From contig JASLKQ010000023.1 in NCBI GenBank assembly GCA_030747505.1, positions 1-39,916 of the forward strand: DNA of 39,916 nt, in the 5' to 3' direction. Both the position numbers and the translations under genes were made by a program. The notes below the pieces were generated by a model. It was not told the DNA's origin, searched no databases, and was given only the letters and a program-made list of their open reading frames with translations. Shown piece by piece: positions 8,248 to 15,942 of the stretch (positions are counted from its first letter, which is position 1; every line of letters begins with the position of its first letter). This DNA is from Verrucomicrobiota bacterium. Its GTDB lineage: Bacteria; Verrucomicrobiota; Verrucomicrobiia; Limisphaerales; UBA1100.

Positions 8248-9090
8248 TTACTTTGAACGAGCCAGCAACCACTTGACAATACGCTCCCTCGCTTCTTTTG
8301 ATGGAGGCGTCACGTGTCCCCCACCCGTCACCTGCCAGAGTTCAGTAGTCACGTTTCCATCCTTATTAGTGAAACGCTTTACCGAGGTTTCCTTGCCGGA
8401 CACTTTTCTCGCCAAATCAATTTTCTCTTTGCTTGCATCGATTTCTTTTTCGCATTTGTTAAACTTCCGCCAGTTTTCAAAATTTTGCTCAGCAGATGGA
8501 TAGGCCCGAAGCCCAATCGAGCCGCCTTTCCACTTGATCGTACTGTCTTTAGTTCCATGAATATGCAAAACACTGACTGGGCCTGAGGGCTGTTTTGGCC
8601 ATTTTTTATAACCCACGCCCGCAAAAGGGGCGATTGCAGTAATCAAATCAGCATGATCCTGTGCCATCCGATAACTCATGAACCCCCCATTGGACAAACC
8701 AGTCACGTAGACTTTTTTTCTGTCGATACTGTATTCTTTTTGAGCCCAAAGGATCAGGTTACGAAGATAAGTCGAATCATCATTCTTATTGGTCCAATCA
8801 CAGCAGGCATTGGTAGCATTCCAGCTGCGATCCAATCCGCTGGGAAAACAATAGAGAAAACCATATTTTTCGGCCAGGTCTGCCAAAGGAAAGAATCCAG
8901 CCTGTCCGCGCCCATTAGAGGTAAACCCGTGCAGCGATAAAATTAGGGGGTATTTTTTCTTCGGATCATAATTCTTAGGCTTAAGAATCTTGTAGTTCCG
9001 GGTGTTTTTCCACTTTGCATTTTCATCTGCGCCCCGCGCTGAAAACACAACGTTAAAACACAGGATTAAAATAAGAGACGGCTTCAACAT
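8248..9090 (-). CDS. Secreted CE1/PHB-depolymerase-like esterase
   Basis: 280 residues with an N-terminal signal peptide (about 1-20, cut near SARGA). It is an alpha/beta-hydrolase of the LpqC / feruloyl esterase / polyhydroxybutyrate depolymerase type. The oxyanion segment is LILSLHGFTSNG (about 49-60), the nucleophile Ser133 is in GLSNGG, the acid is probably Asp182 (HIHGTKDSTI), and the base is His259 (GGGHVTPP). In polysaccharide-degrading bacteria such enzymes remove acyl or feruloyl esters from glycans; a role alongside the neighbouring sulfatase is inference. It is the last gene on the minus strand after the sugar operon, 55 bases beyond the dehydrogenase gene, and may belong to that transcript. 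Confidence 0.82.
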   Translation of the reverse strand: MLKPSLILILCFNVVFSARGADENAKWKNTRNYKILKPKNYDPKKKYPLILSLHGFTSNGRGQAGFFPLADLAEKYGFLYCFPSGLDRSWNATNACCDWTNKNDDSTYLRNLILWAQKEYSIDRKKVYVTGLSNGGFMSYRMAQDHADLITAIAPFAGVGYKKWPKQPSGPVSVLHIHGTKDSTIKWKGGSIGLRAYPSAEQNFENWRKFNKCEKEIDASKEKIDLARKVSGKETSVKRFTNKDGNVTTELWQVTGGGHVTPPSKEARERIVKWLLARSK

Positions 9091-9145
9091 AATATATGTT
9101 CTGTTGTACGCTATTTGGGTCCGTTTAGTTTCAAGTAATCCGTAA

Positions 9146-10171
9146 CTAATTCATATGAAGAACGGCCTTGATGACGCCGGTTTCAGGCTTGAGCCAGTTG
9201 GTGAATTCACCGATAAAATCTTCGTAACTTGCCTGATGTGAAAGCCACGGATCCGTGTCGATCACTCCATCCTCTATCAGACTGATAATTCTGGAGAAAT
9301 CTGCGGGCACTGCATTACGACTCGCTTTAATGGTCAATTCAGGCCGATGGATTGACACATGTTTAAAGTTCAATTCCTGAGTGGTAATGCCAACATATAA
9401 AACCTGCCCCGTGAAGGAGACATACTGAAATGCACTGGACATGGAGATATGACTTCCGGTCGCATCGATTACAGTGACGGGCAAATCACCCCCATTTACC
9501 TCACGCAGCCGGTCAACCTCAGTATTGTCATTCTTAAACACCACCGTATGATCCACCCCCAGCTTCTCTTTACAAAACTCCAGGCGCGTTTCATTCATAT
9601 CCATTACGGTAATTTCTGCCTTGGCCACTTTTAAGAATTCAATAGCTGCCATCCCAATTGGGCCCGCACCGATTACCAGCACTTTATCTCCTTGCCGCGT
9701 GTCAGATCGGTTTACGCAATTGCAGCCAATCGCCAAAGTCTCCACCAAAGCCAATTGCTCCATCGTCATCTTTGTTGAAGGATGCAGCTTGCGGGCAGGC
9801 AAGATGAAGCGCTCGCACATGCCGCCATCCTTGTGCACGCCGATGACCTCCAGTGATTCACAGCAATTGGTAGCGCCTTTCCTGCAAGCATAACAATCAC
9901 CGCAGTTCATGTAAGGCTCGATGGAGCAGTGATCCCCTTCCCTTACGCTACCCACTCCTTCACCCACCTCCATCACCTGCACCCCCAGTTCATGGCCGGG
10001 AATAACCGGATAGGTAAAGAAAGGCATTTTACCCAAATAACCAGACACATCGGTTCCACAAATCCCCACTCTATGCACCTCCACCAAAGCCTCGCCCGCG
10101 CCAGGCTTATCGGGTTCATCAACCTCAACAGCAGCAAAATGTTCCGGCTTCTCAAGTCTGATTGCTCTCAT
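9146..10171 (-). CDS. Zinc-dependent alcohol/polyol dehydrogenase (MDR family)
   Basis: 341 residues, medium-chain dehydrogenase/reductase. Catalytic zinc ligands are Cys38 (GICGTD) and His60-Glu61 (GHE). The four-cysteine structural zinc site is in NCGDCYACRKGATNCC (Cys90, 93, 96, 103/104). The Rossmann motif is GAGPIG (about 168-173), pointing to NAD(P)+. The closest named groups are sorbitol/threonine/galactitol-type dehydrogenases; I cannot fix the substrate. The gene starts 6 bases after the AKR gene stop, in the same tightly packed sugar operon, so a sugar alcohol or aldonate is the likely substrate. Confidence 0.85.
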   Translation of the reverse strand: MRAIRLEKPEHFAAVEVDEPDKPGAGEALVEVHRVGICGTDVSGYLGKMPFFTYPVIPGHELGVQVMEVGEGVGSVREGDHCSIEPYMNCGDCYACRKGATNCCESLEVIGVHKDGGMCERFILPARKLHPSTKMTMEQLALVETLAIGCNCVNRSDTRQGDKVLVIGAGPIGMAAIEFLKVAKAEITVMDMNETRLEFCKEKLGVDHTVVFKNDNTEVDRLREVNGGDLPVTVIDATGSHISMSSAFQYVSFTGQVLYVGITTQELNFKHVSIHRPELTIKASRNAVPADFSRIISLIEDGVIDTDPWLSHQASYEDFIGEFTNWLKPETGVIKAVLHMN

Positions 10172-10177
10172 TATAAG

Positions 10178-11107
10178 CTAATTATTTTCAGGCAAGCCCT
10201 CGGTATGGCCGATATCCTTGATGGGTTCAATAATGGCGAGTACTTCACCAAGTAATTCCTCATCCATCGGTGATTCAGCCCACTTGGCCCAATTACGAAC
10301 GTTCTGGGGGTTGGCGCTTCCGGCGACGGTAGTGGTAATATCCTCATGAGCCACGCAGTACTGAACAGCCAATTGCGCAATATCAACACCCCGGCTCTCA
10401 CAAAGTTCAGCTGCTTTCTTGCAGGCCTCACGCACCTCCTTCGGTTCCTTGTGCCACTCGGGCAACGTGGCATTGGTGAGAAGCCGCGCACAAAAAGGGC
10501 CAGCATTCATGATACCCACACCCTTCTCCTTGAGGTAAGGGAAAAGCTCGGAAAAACGCGTATTCTGCAAATGATAATTATTGTAGGAAAGAACGACGTC
10601 CACGTCGATCTGGTCAATAATGAAGGGGAAAACCTTCATCGGATAACCGGAGAAGCCGATATAGCGCACCTTGCCTTGATCACGAATCTTTTGGATGGCT
10701 GGAATCGTTTCATCCACAATCTGCTGCATCTCTACGAACTCGATGTCGTGACAGAGAATGATATCCAGATGATCCACGCCCATGCGGTGCAGACTCACGT
10801 CGATGCTTTCGGACACGCGCTTGGCCGAAAAATCAAAATGCTCCAGATCATACCGGCCCAGCTTGGTACCCAGCACAAAATCTTCCCGCGGCAAATCGCG
10901 CAACACCTGTCCCAGCAACACCTCGCTCATGCCTCGTCCATAAAAAGGCGAGGTATCGATGAAGTTCATGCCCAATTCCAGAGCCACTCGGCAGGATTTC
11001 AGGGCCTCATCGATTGTTACCCTCCTAAACTCCTGCCCCAGTGATGAGGCACCATACGATATAACAGGCAGCTCGAGATCTGTGTTGCCCAACTTGCGTC
11101 GTTCCAT
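10178..11107 (-). CDS. Aldo/keto reductase, L-galactose/L-fucose dehydrogenase-like
   Basis: 309 residues, AKR fold. The catalytic tetrad is visible as Asp51, Tyr56, Lys82 and His120. Several stretches closely follow plant L-galactose dehydrogenase as I remember it: FDTSP-like FIDTSPFYG, LCHDIEF, ETIPAIQKIRDQGK, PEWHKEP and the IIEPIKD end. Enzymes of this branch oxidise L-galactose, or L-fucose, at C1 to the lactone with NAD(P)+. The exact substrate is inference. The start at 11107 has GAGG a few bases upstream. It lies 7 bases after the TIM-barrel gene and 6 bases before the zinc dehydrogenase gene. Confidence 0.85.
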   Translation of the reverse strand: MERRKLGNTDLELPVISYGASSLGQEFRRVTIDEALKSCRVALELGMNFIDTSPFYGRGMSEVLLGQVLRDLPREDFVLGTKLGRYDLEHFDFSAKRVSESIDVSLHRMGVDHLDIILCHDIEFVEMQQIVDETIPAIQKIRDQGKVRYIGFSGYPMKVFPFIIDQIDVDVVLSYNNYHLQNTRFSELFPYLKEKGVGIMNAGPFCARLLTNATLPEWHKEPKEVREACKKAAELCESRGVDIAQLAVQYCVAHEDITTTVAGSANPQNVRNWAKWAESPMDEELLGEVLAIIEPIKDIGHTEGLPENN

Positions 11108-11114
11108 ATTTTCC

Positions 11115-11933
11115 TCAGGTTAAATATTGCTTAAAAGCATCAATTGTTGTTTTGGCCGCTGCATCCGAATCGGGCCACGGAAAAGCCTCAGCTGAAGCGT
11201 ACTTGTCATAACCAACGTCCTTAAGCGCCTCTGCGATTGGAGCATATTCCATATGCCCGCAACCGGCCGGCCGGCGATTACTATCTACAAAGTGCACATG
11301 ACCAATATGAGAACCGTAGGTACGCAGTCCTTCAGCGATACTGGTTTCCTCAATATTCATATGAAACAGGTCCGCCAGAATTACGATGTTATCAGTATCC
11401 AGTGTGCCAAGAAAAGGAACCACGTCTTCTGCCCTGTTCAGGAGATTACTCTCATAACGGTTTAATGGCTCATAAATCAGGGGCACCCCTGCCCCCTTGG
11501 CATGTTGCCCAAGTTCATTGAGAGCCTCCCGCAAATAATCATGCGCTTGCTCCTTGGCAACCTCTCCCTCAAAACGTCCCTGCATGGAACCGATGATGGC
11601 TGGTGCGCCTAACTGAGCCCCCGAATCGATAATCCCCTTGATAAAATCTTTCGCATTCTCACGCGAAGCAGCACCGGGCTGGCAGAGATGCCACTTATGA
11701 ATCACCCACCCCCCTCCCGTCCCAACAGCGGCCACCTGAAGGTTGTGTTCATCAGTAAGCTGACGGAGCTCATCAACCGGTATAGCACCGGCATTGGGTG
11801 CAAAAACCTCAACCGCGTCATAACCCAGTTGCGCCGCCTTTGCGCACCCGGCTGCAAGATCGTGCCAGAACACAAAGGGGCCGCCTTCAGCCTCTTTCAC
11901 CAGCGAAACGGTAACTGCAGACTTGATACTCAT
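11115..11933 (-). CDS. Sugar isomerase/epimerase, xylose-isomerase-like TIM barrel
   Basis: 272 residues, AP_endonuc_2 / hydroxypyruvate isomerase / ketose 3-epimerase superfamily. The metal-site residues expected in this fold can be placed at Glu155 (IYEPLNRYE), Asp188 and His191 (ADLFHMNIEE), His214 (HVHFVDSNR) and Glu249 (ASAEAFP). The EPLNR...DLFHMNIEE pattern is shared with D-tagatose/D-psicose 3-epimerases and with many uncharacterised sugar epimerases, so the substrate is open. The ATG overlaps the stop of the UxaE-like gene by 4 bases (ATGA), and the AKR gene follows after 7 bases. Confidence 0.85.
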   Translation of the reverse strand: MSIKSAVTVSLVKEAEGGPFVFWHDLAAGCAKAAQLGYDAVEVFAPNAGAIPVDELRQLTDEHNLQVAAVGTGGGWVIHKWHLCQPGAASRENAKDFIKGIIDSGAQLGAPAIIGSMQGRFEGEVAKEQAHDYLREALNELGQHAKGAGVPLIYEPLNRYESNLLNRAEDVVPFLGTLDTDNIVILADLFHMNIEETSIAEGLRTYGSHIGHVHFVDSNRRPAGCGHMEYAPIAEALKDVGYDKYASAEAFPWPDSDAAAKTTIDAFKQYLT

Positions 11934-13177
11934 GATTCAACAAAGAGACGTTTAAAGTGGCGGTCATAAATATTCTCAGTGACATTTTTAGCCACAACCT
12001 GCTCGTTGGCCTTCAAGAGATCGGTGTACCGAGCTCCTTCCTTGGCCGCAAGCTTGAAGGAAATATGCAAAAGCTGACGGAAATGCATGTTGAATTCAGG
12101 GTGTTCCTGAACGTGTCGCAGCGCATTTGCATATTGCTCACCATTCCAGCCATTAACCTCTTCAGCATCAGGCAACTTATCAGCATCAATATCGATCACT
12201 GATGCGTATGGCGCACAGAGGGCATCCACGTTCTCCAGCGCCTTGGTGTAAATTTCCTTGGACAAGGCCAGCCCGTCACCTCCCGCCTCGGCCAAACCGA
12301 TCAGTTCTTCCAGCCACGTGGTGCCGGCCGTCTTCACGTGAACCCCGGCGCCGGTGCGGCGAATGGCTGCACCGATAATCGGATAGATGGAAAACTTGTC
12401 GCTGCCGCTGTGAACGCTCAGCTTAAGATTATCAGGCAGGCCATACTTCGCAATGGCATGGGCGATAACAGCCAAGTCATCGTTAAACTCCCTTTCGAAC
12501 TGCGCCAGATCCCCCACATAATCAACGCCTTTGTTAAAGCGTCCGGTGAATTTCGGCGCAACGGTCTGCAGCTTGACCCCCTCATCAGCCAGTGCAGCCA
12601 GAATAATTAAAAGCTCCGGCGGCGTCTGAGGTGCGTCAGTCTCATCCATGGATACCTCTGCAATGAATTCATCCTTTTTGGATTCAATATGGCGATAAAT
12701 CTTTGCCGCCTCGGCTGCCGCTCCTAGATATTTACCGGCCACCTCTTCAACATACTCAGCAGTGATCTCAAAGGGCTCATCAATACCTTCAATGGCAACG
12801 GTACCAATCAGTTCAGGATGTTTTCCCACGAATGCTGCCACCACATCATCTTCAACGCTCTGGCCGATATAATCGGCCACGTCAATGGTGAAGAAATCAG
12901 ACGAATCGAGGTATTTGTCAACCGTATCCAAATTGATGTGATCAGCATCCACATGCCAGCCCTTGTCCCAACCAAGCGCATCCACGGCTGCTTTCGCCGC
13001 ATCATAAACGCTTTGAGGCTCCGAACCGATGAAGCTATGTTCGCGGTTGGATTTGTTCCAAACCGGAACCACCTCAATCCCCTCTTGGGCAAGCTTTATG
13101 CAAGCCTGTAGTTGTGCCTTTGCCTGATGGGCAAACCGGTCGCCCACACCAATCGTATATTTTTCTAGAGTCAACAT
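11930..13177 (-). CDS. Tagaturonate/fructuronate epimerase (UxaE)-like protein
   Basis: 415 residues. Motifs match the UxaE family, whose Thermotoga member interconverts D-tagaturonate and D-fructuronate at C4. They are GVGDRF near the N-terminus, HVDADH (75-80), FFTIDVADYI (95-104), EVSMDETDAPQTP (174-186), KGVDYVGDLAQFE (216-228), SVHSGSDKFS (254-263) and HVKTAGTTWLE (280-290). It lacks the longer N-terminal region I recall for the Thermotoga protein. Its partners here are dehydrogenases and a TIM-barrel isomerase rather than uronate isomerase and reductase, so the substrate may not be a uronate. It is the first gene of the minus-strand sugar operon, and its stop overlaps the next start by 4 bases. 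Confidence 0.8.
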   Translation of the reverse strand: MLTLEKYTIGVGDRFAHQAKAQLQACIKLAQEGIEVVPVWNKSNREHSFIGSEPQSVYDAAKAAVDALGWDKGWHVDADHINLDTVDKYLDSSDFFTIDVADYIGQSVEDDVVAAFVGKHPELIGTVAIEGIDEPFEITAEYVEEVAGKYLGAAAEAAKIYRHIESKKDEFIAEVSMDETDAPQTPPELLIILAALADEGVKLQTVAPKFTGRFNKGVDYVGDLAQFEREFNDDLAVIAHAIAKYGLPDNLKLSVHSGSDKFSIYPIIGAAIRRTGAGVHVKTAGTTWLEELIGLAEAGGDGLALSKEIYTKALENVDALCAPYASVIDIDADKLPDAEEVNGWNGEQYANALRHVQEHPEFNMHFRQLLHISFKLAAKEGARYTDLLKANEQVVAKNVTENIYDRHFKRLFVES

Positions 13178-13196
13178 TCCGAAGGCCGGACAAACT

Positions 13197-13256
13197 AAGG
13201 GAGGTCATATAGATGTGCAAACAAATTGGGACATTAAGACAGAACAAGACCTCCTT
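13197..13256. other. Inverted repeat in the pckA / sugar-operon divergent region
   Basis: AAGGGAGGTC (13197-13206) is complementary to GACCTCCTT (13248-13256) apart from one extra G, with about 41 bases between. Each arm carries a Shine-Dalgarno-like sequence on one strand, so an RNA hairpin here would hide it. It lies in the 154-base interval between the divergent starts at 13177 and 13332. Confidence 0.4.
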
Positions 13257-13317
13257 AACCATGTGCATCGCATTTGATTTGAATAAATCAACTAATTATG
13301 CCACATTCCAAAGTTAG
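13213..13317 (+). CDS. Possible 34-residue leader peptide upstream of pckA
   Basis: A short open frame starting ATG at 13213 with GGGAGG eight bases upstream, ending at TAG 13315-13317, 14 bases before the pckA start. The product begins MCKQIGTLRQ and has no recognisable motif. The correct spacing of its ribosome site is the only positive evidence. It may equally be chance in an untranslated leader. Confidence 0.22.
   Translation: MCKQIGTLRQNKTSLTMCIAFDLNKSTNYATFQS
13274..13291. promoter_or_regulatory. Interrupted palindrome, possible operator
   Basis: TTGATTT (13274-13280), then GAAT, then AAATCAA (13285-13291): a perfect 7+7 inverted repeat in the AT-rich part of the region between the sugar operon and pckA. 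Placement between divergent genes suggests a regulator site. There is no direct evidence for which protein would bind. Confidence 0.35.
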
Positions 13318-13331
13318 GGGGGGGCTACGCG

Positions 13332-14972
13332 TTGATTACCGCAAAAATTCCTGAGACGGACTTTCCACTGCCAAAACTCGGCACGGCTGATTTACACGGA
13401 CCGATAGGGCTTGACGAACACGGCCTTGAGCCACGCGGCGTGGTTCGCTGGAACTATGAAGTCCCCGAACTGCAACAGCATGCGTTACGCCGCGGCGATG
13501 GCACCTTCTCCAAACATGGAGTGCTCACCGCCAACACCGGGGCCCGCACCGGCCGCTCTCCAAAGGATAAATTTATTGTCCGCGACAAGGTGAGTGAAAG
13601 CACTGTCTGGTGGGGGGATGTAAACCAACCCTGCACCCCAGACCTTTTCAATAGGATGCTTCATCACGTGGAGTGGTTTCTCTCCCATCGCGATGAACTC
13701 TACGTGCAGGATCTCTTTTGTGGCGCAGACCAAAACCATCGCATATCTCTGCGCTTAGTTACGGAGACCGCATGGCATGCAGCCTTTGCACGCACTTTGT
13801 TCATACGCCCAACTGCCCGTGAATTAGTCCATCACGAGCCCGAATACACCATCCTTCACGCACCCCACCTTTTGGCTGACCCAGAGGGCATCGAGGGCAT
13901 CGATTCGAACGCGTTTATCCTCCTCTCTCTTGAGCATAAGGTCGTCCTGATTGGAGGCACTCAGTATGCAGGAGAAATTAAAAAAGCAATGTTCTCCATC
14001 ATGAACTATCTGCTTCCTGAATCCGGCCAATTACCCATGCACTGTTCATGCAATACCACCGGAGAGAATACTGCCATTTTCTTCGGGTTATCTGGAACCG
14101 GAAAAACAACCCTTTCAACCGACCCTAACCGACGCCTTGTTGGTGACGATGAACATGGCTGGACTGACGGGGGAATCTTTAATTTCGAAGGCGGCTGCTA
14201 CGCAAAACTGATCAACCTTAATGAAGAGGATGAGCCAGCAATTTTTGCCACGACAAGAATGCCAGGTACCATCATGGAAAATGTAATCCTAAAGCCTGAT
14301 GGCACTCCTGACTTCACTGACAATTCTCTGACTGCCAATACGCGCGGGGCTTACCCGCTTGAATACATAGAAAACCGTGAGGCTGATGGCATTGCGGGAC
14401 ATCCTCAAAATGTAGTACTCCTAACCTGTGATGCTTTTGGCGTACTCCCACCCATATCCAAGCTTACGCCTGAACAAACAGCTTACCATTTTATCAGCGG
14501 TTACACCGCCAAGGTCGCCGGAACAGAGATGAATATCGACCAGCCAACGGCAACTTTCTCAGCTTGCTATGGAGCACCCTTTATGCCCCGCCATCCCGGC
14601 GTATATGCCAAGTTGCTATCAGAAAAAATCGAACAACATCATTCACAATGCTGGCTGCTAAATACTGGATGGATTGCAGGAGGTGCCGCCCAGAGTTCAC
14701 GTATTAAAATACAATGGACCCGGTCCCTATTGAACGCAGCCCTTACTGGCCAACTGGATAATGTGGAATATACAGTTGACCCTCTTTTCGGTTTTTCAAT
14801 ACCTCAAACCTGCCCGGACATTCCGACTGAAATCCTCAATCCACGGGATACGTGGACTAATCATGAGGACTACGACCGCCAGGCCCAGGAGCTTGCCGCC
14901 ATGTTTAAGGATAATTTCAAACCGTTTATTGCAAATACTGCTGAACCTATTTGTTCGGCCGGCCCGCAATAA
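13332..14972 (+). CDS. pckA: Phosphoenolpyruvate carboxykinase (ATP)
   Basis: 546 residues, ATP-dependent PEPCK (E. coli 540), converting oxaloacetate and ATP to PEP, CO2 and ADP for gluconeogenesis. The substrate-binding region near TGRSPKDKFIV, the kinase-1a P-loop GLSGTGKTT (252-260, Lys258), the kinase-2 region DDEHGW, and the family stretch NTRGAYPLEYI are all present. The call uses a TTG start at 13332, placed 7 bases after a run of eight G (13317-13324) that can serve as an AGGGGG ribosome site; no in-frame ATG lies near the conserved N-terminus. It is divergent from the sugar operon and followed after 41 bases by an RraA-like gene. Confidence 0.96.
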   Translation: MITAKIPETDFPLPKLGTADLHGPIGLDEHGLEPRGVVRWNYEVPELQQHALRRGDGTFSKHGVLTANTGARTGRSPKDKFIVRDKVSESTVWWGDVNQPCTPDLFNRMLHHVEWFLSHRDELYVQDLFCGADQNHRISLRLVTETAWHAAFARTLFIRPTARELVHHEPEYTILHAPHLLADPEGIEGIDSNAFILLSLEHKVVLIGGTQYAGEIKKAMFSIMNYLLPESGQLPMHCSCNTTGENTAIFFGLSGTGKTTLSTDPNRRLVGDDEHGWTDGGIFNFEGGCYAKLINLNEEDEPAIFATTRMPGTIMENVILKPDGTPDFTDNSLTANTRGAYPLEYIENREADGIAGHPQNVVLLTCDAFGVLPPISKLTPEQTAYHFISGYTAKVAGTEMNIDQPTATFSACYGAPFMPRHPGVYAKLLSEKIEQHHSQCWLLNTGWIAGGAAQSSRIKIQWTRSLLNAALTGQLDNVEYTVDPLFGFSIPQTCPDIPTEILNPRDTWTNHEDYDRQAQELAAMFKDNFKPFIANTAEPICSAGPQ

Positions 14973-15013
14973 CAAAGTGACCATTTTCAATCGGCCCATT
15001 ATGCTTTGGGCAC

Positions 15014-15742
15014 ATGAGCAACCTCTCACACGCTGAACTCCTTCAGCTCAAACGCTGGAATACCCCCACCATTTACAACGGCTGGGAACAGATTACCCAA
15101 TCCAATATAGCCGCTGATGCATTTAATCTAGAACCTACCACTGATTTCATGCCTCAGATGGGTCCGATGGTGGGACGAGCCATCACTATGGTTATTGAAC
15201 CCAGCAACCCTACACACAAGGAAACGTATGATCCTAGAGCGTACCGGGAATATGTTGCCAACCTATCGGGACCCAAAATTGTTGTTGTACAGGATTTAAA
15301 TAAACCAAACTTTATTGGCTCCACCTGGGGGGAGGTAAACAGCAACACTCACCGTTCTCTTGGCTGTGTGGGAACCATCACTGATGGCTGCATTCGTGAT
15401 CTCGATGAAATGACCAATGCCGGATTCAAGGCGTTGGCCACACGACTATGTGTGGGCCATGCCCACTGGTGCCCTGTAAGGTGGAATTGCGAGGTGGAAG
15501 TTTTTGGCCGTAAGATTCAACCTGGCCAATTGATCCACGCTGATAAGCATGGCTTTTTGGCAATCCCTAAAGAAGATGAAAAAGAGCTCCTTGAAGCATC
15601 GCAATTCATGGATCAAAATGAATGTGAAACAGTTATTCCTGCAGCAAGAAATATATCCGGACTCTCAACTGAAGAGCTACTTAACCAACTGGATAATGGA
15701 GCAAAACAATTCGGAGAAAACACCCGAGAAAAATTCCGTTAG
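15014..15742 (+). CDS. RraA-like family protein (possible aldolase / oxaloacetate decarboxylase)
   Basis: 242 residues, RraA/HMG-aldolase fold (PF03737). The key loop is GEVNSNTHRSLGCVGTITDG followed by Arg128-Asp129 in CIRDLDEM; in the Pseudomonas HMG/CHA aldolase the equivalent Arg and Asp are required. Retaining them argues for an enzyme, since RNase E inhibitor RraA proteins are not expected to need them. Members cleave 4-hydroxy-4-methyl-2-oxoglutarate or decarboxylate oxaloacetate with a divalent metal. The C-terminal tail of about 60 residues (EDEKELLEASQ onward) is helical. It is cotranscribed with pckA judging by the 41-base gap. Which reaction it performs is unknown. Confidence 0.78.
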   Translation: MSNLSHAELLQLKRWNTPTIYNGWEQITQSNIAADAFNLEPTTDFMPQMGPMVGRAITMVIEPSNPTHKETYDPRAYREYVANLSGPKIVVVQDLNKPNFIGSTWGEVNSNTHRSLGCVGTITDGCIRDLDEMTNAGFKALATRLCVGHAHWCPVRWNCEVEVFGRKIQPGQLIHADKHGFLAIPKEDEKELLEASQFMDQNECETVIPAARNISGLSTEELLNQLDNGAKQFGENTREKFR

Positions 15743-15845
15743 TATGTTTTAAATAAATGCAACTTCCCCCCCTCAAGGGATGTTATATGTAGCACGCAGT
15801 GCTATCGAATTTATTATGCGCTGAAGACGGGATAACCAAGAATAG

Positions 15846-15864
15846 AAAAACCAGCTGGTTTTTT
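15846..15864 (+). terminator. Possible terminator after the RraA-like gene
   Basis: AAAAACC (15846-15852), loop AGCT, GGTTTTT (15857-15863), then T: a symmetric 7-bp hairpin flanked by A and T tracts, about 100 bases after the stop of the RraA-like gene. The stem is AT-rich, so it is a weak candidate. By symmetry it could work in both directions. Confidence 0.4.
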
Positions 15865-15904
15865 GTATAAAACACAAAAACGAGCAAATTCTTATGAATT
15901 GCGT

Positions 15905-15933
15905 TTGCTCTGCTACGTCATAAAACCTAGAAT
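15905..15933 (+). promoter_or_regulatory. Weak sigma70-like promoter before the giant gene
   Basis: TTGCTC at 15905-15910 and TAGAAT at 15928-15933 with a 17-base spacer, ending 9 bases before the ATG at 15943. The -10 matches 5 of 6 consensus bases and the -35 only the TTG. Transcription from it would give an almost leaderless message, and GAG is the only ribosome-site-like triplet upstream. An inverted repeat GAGCAAA (15882-15888) / TTTGCTC (15904-15910) overlaps the -35. Confidence 0.25.
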
Positions 15934-15942
15934 TATTGAGCT

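Noticed and set aside
10346-11044. A 232-codon plus-strand frame
   Set aside because: It is opposite the AKR gene, whose catalytic tetrad and family motifs are intact. The antisense product is not recognisable.
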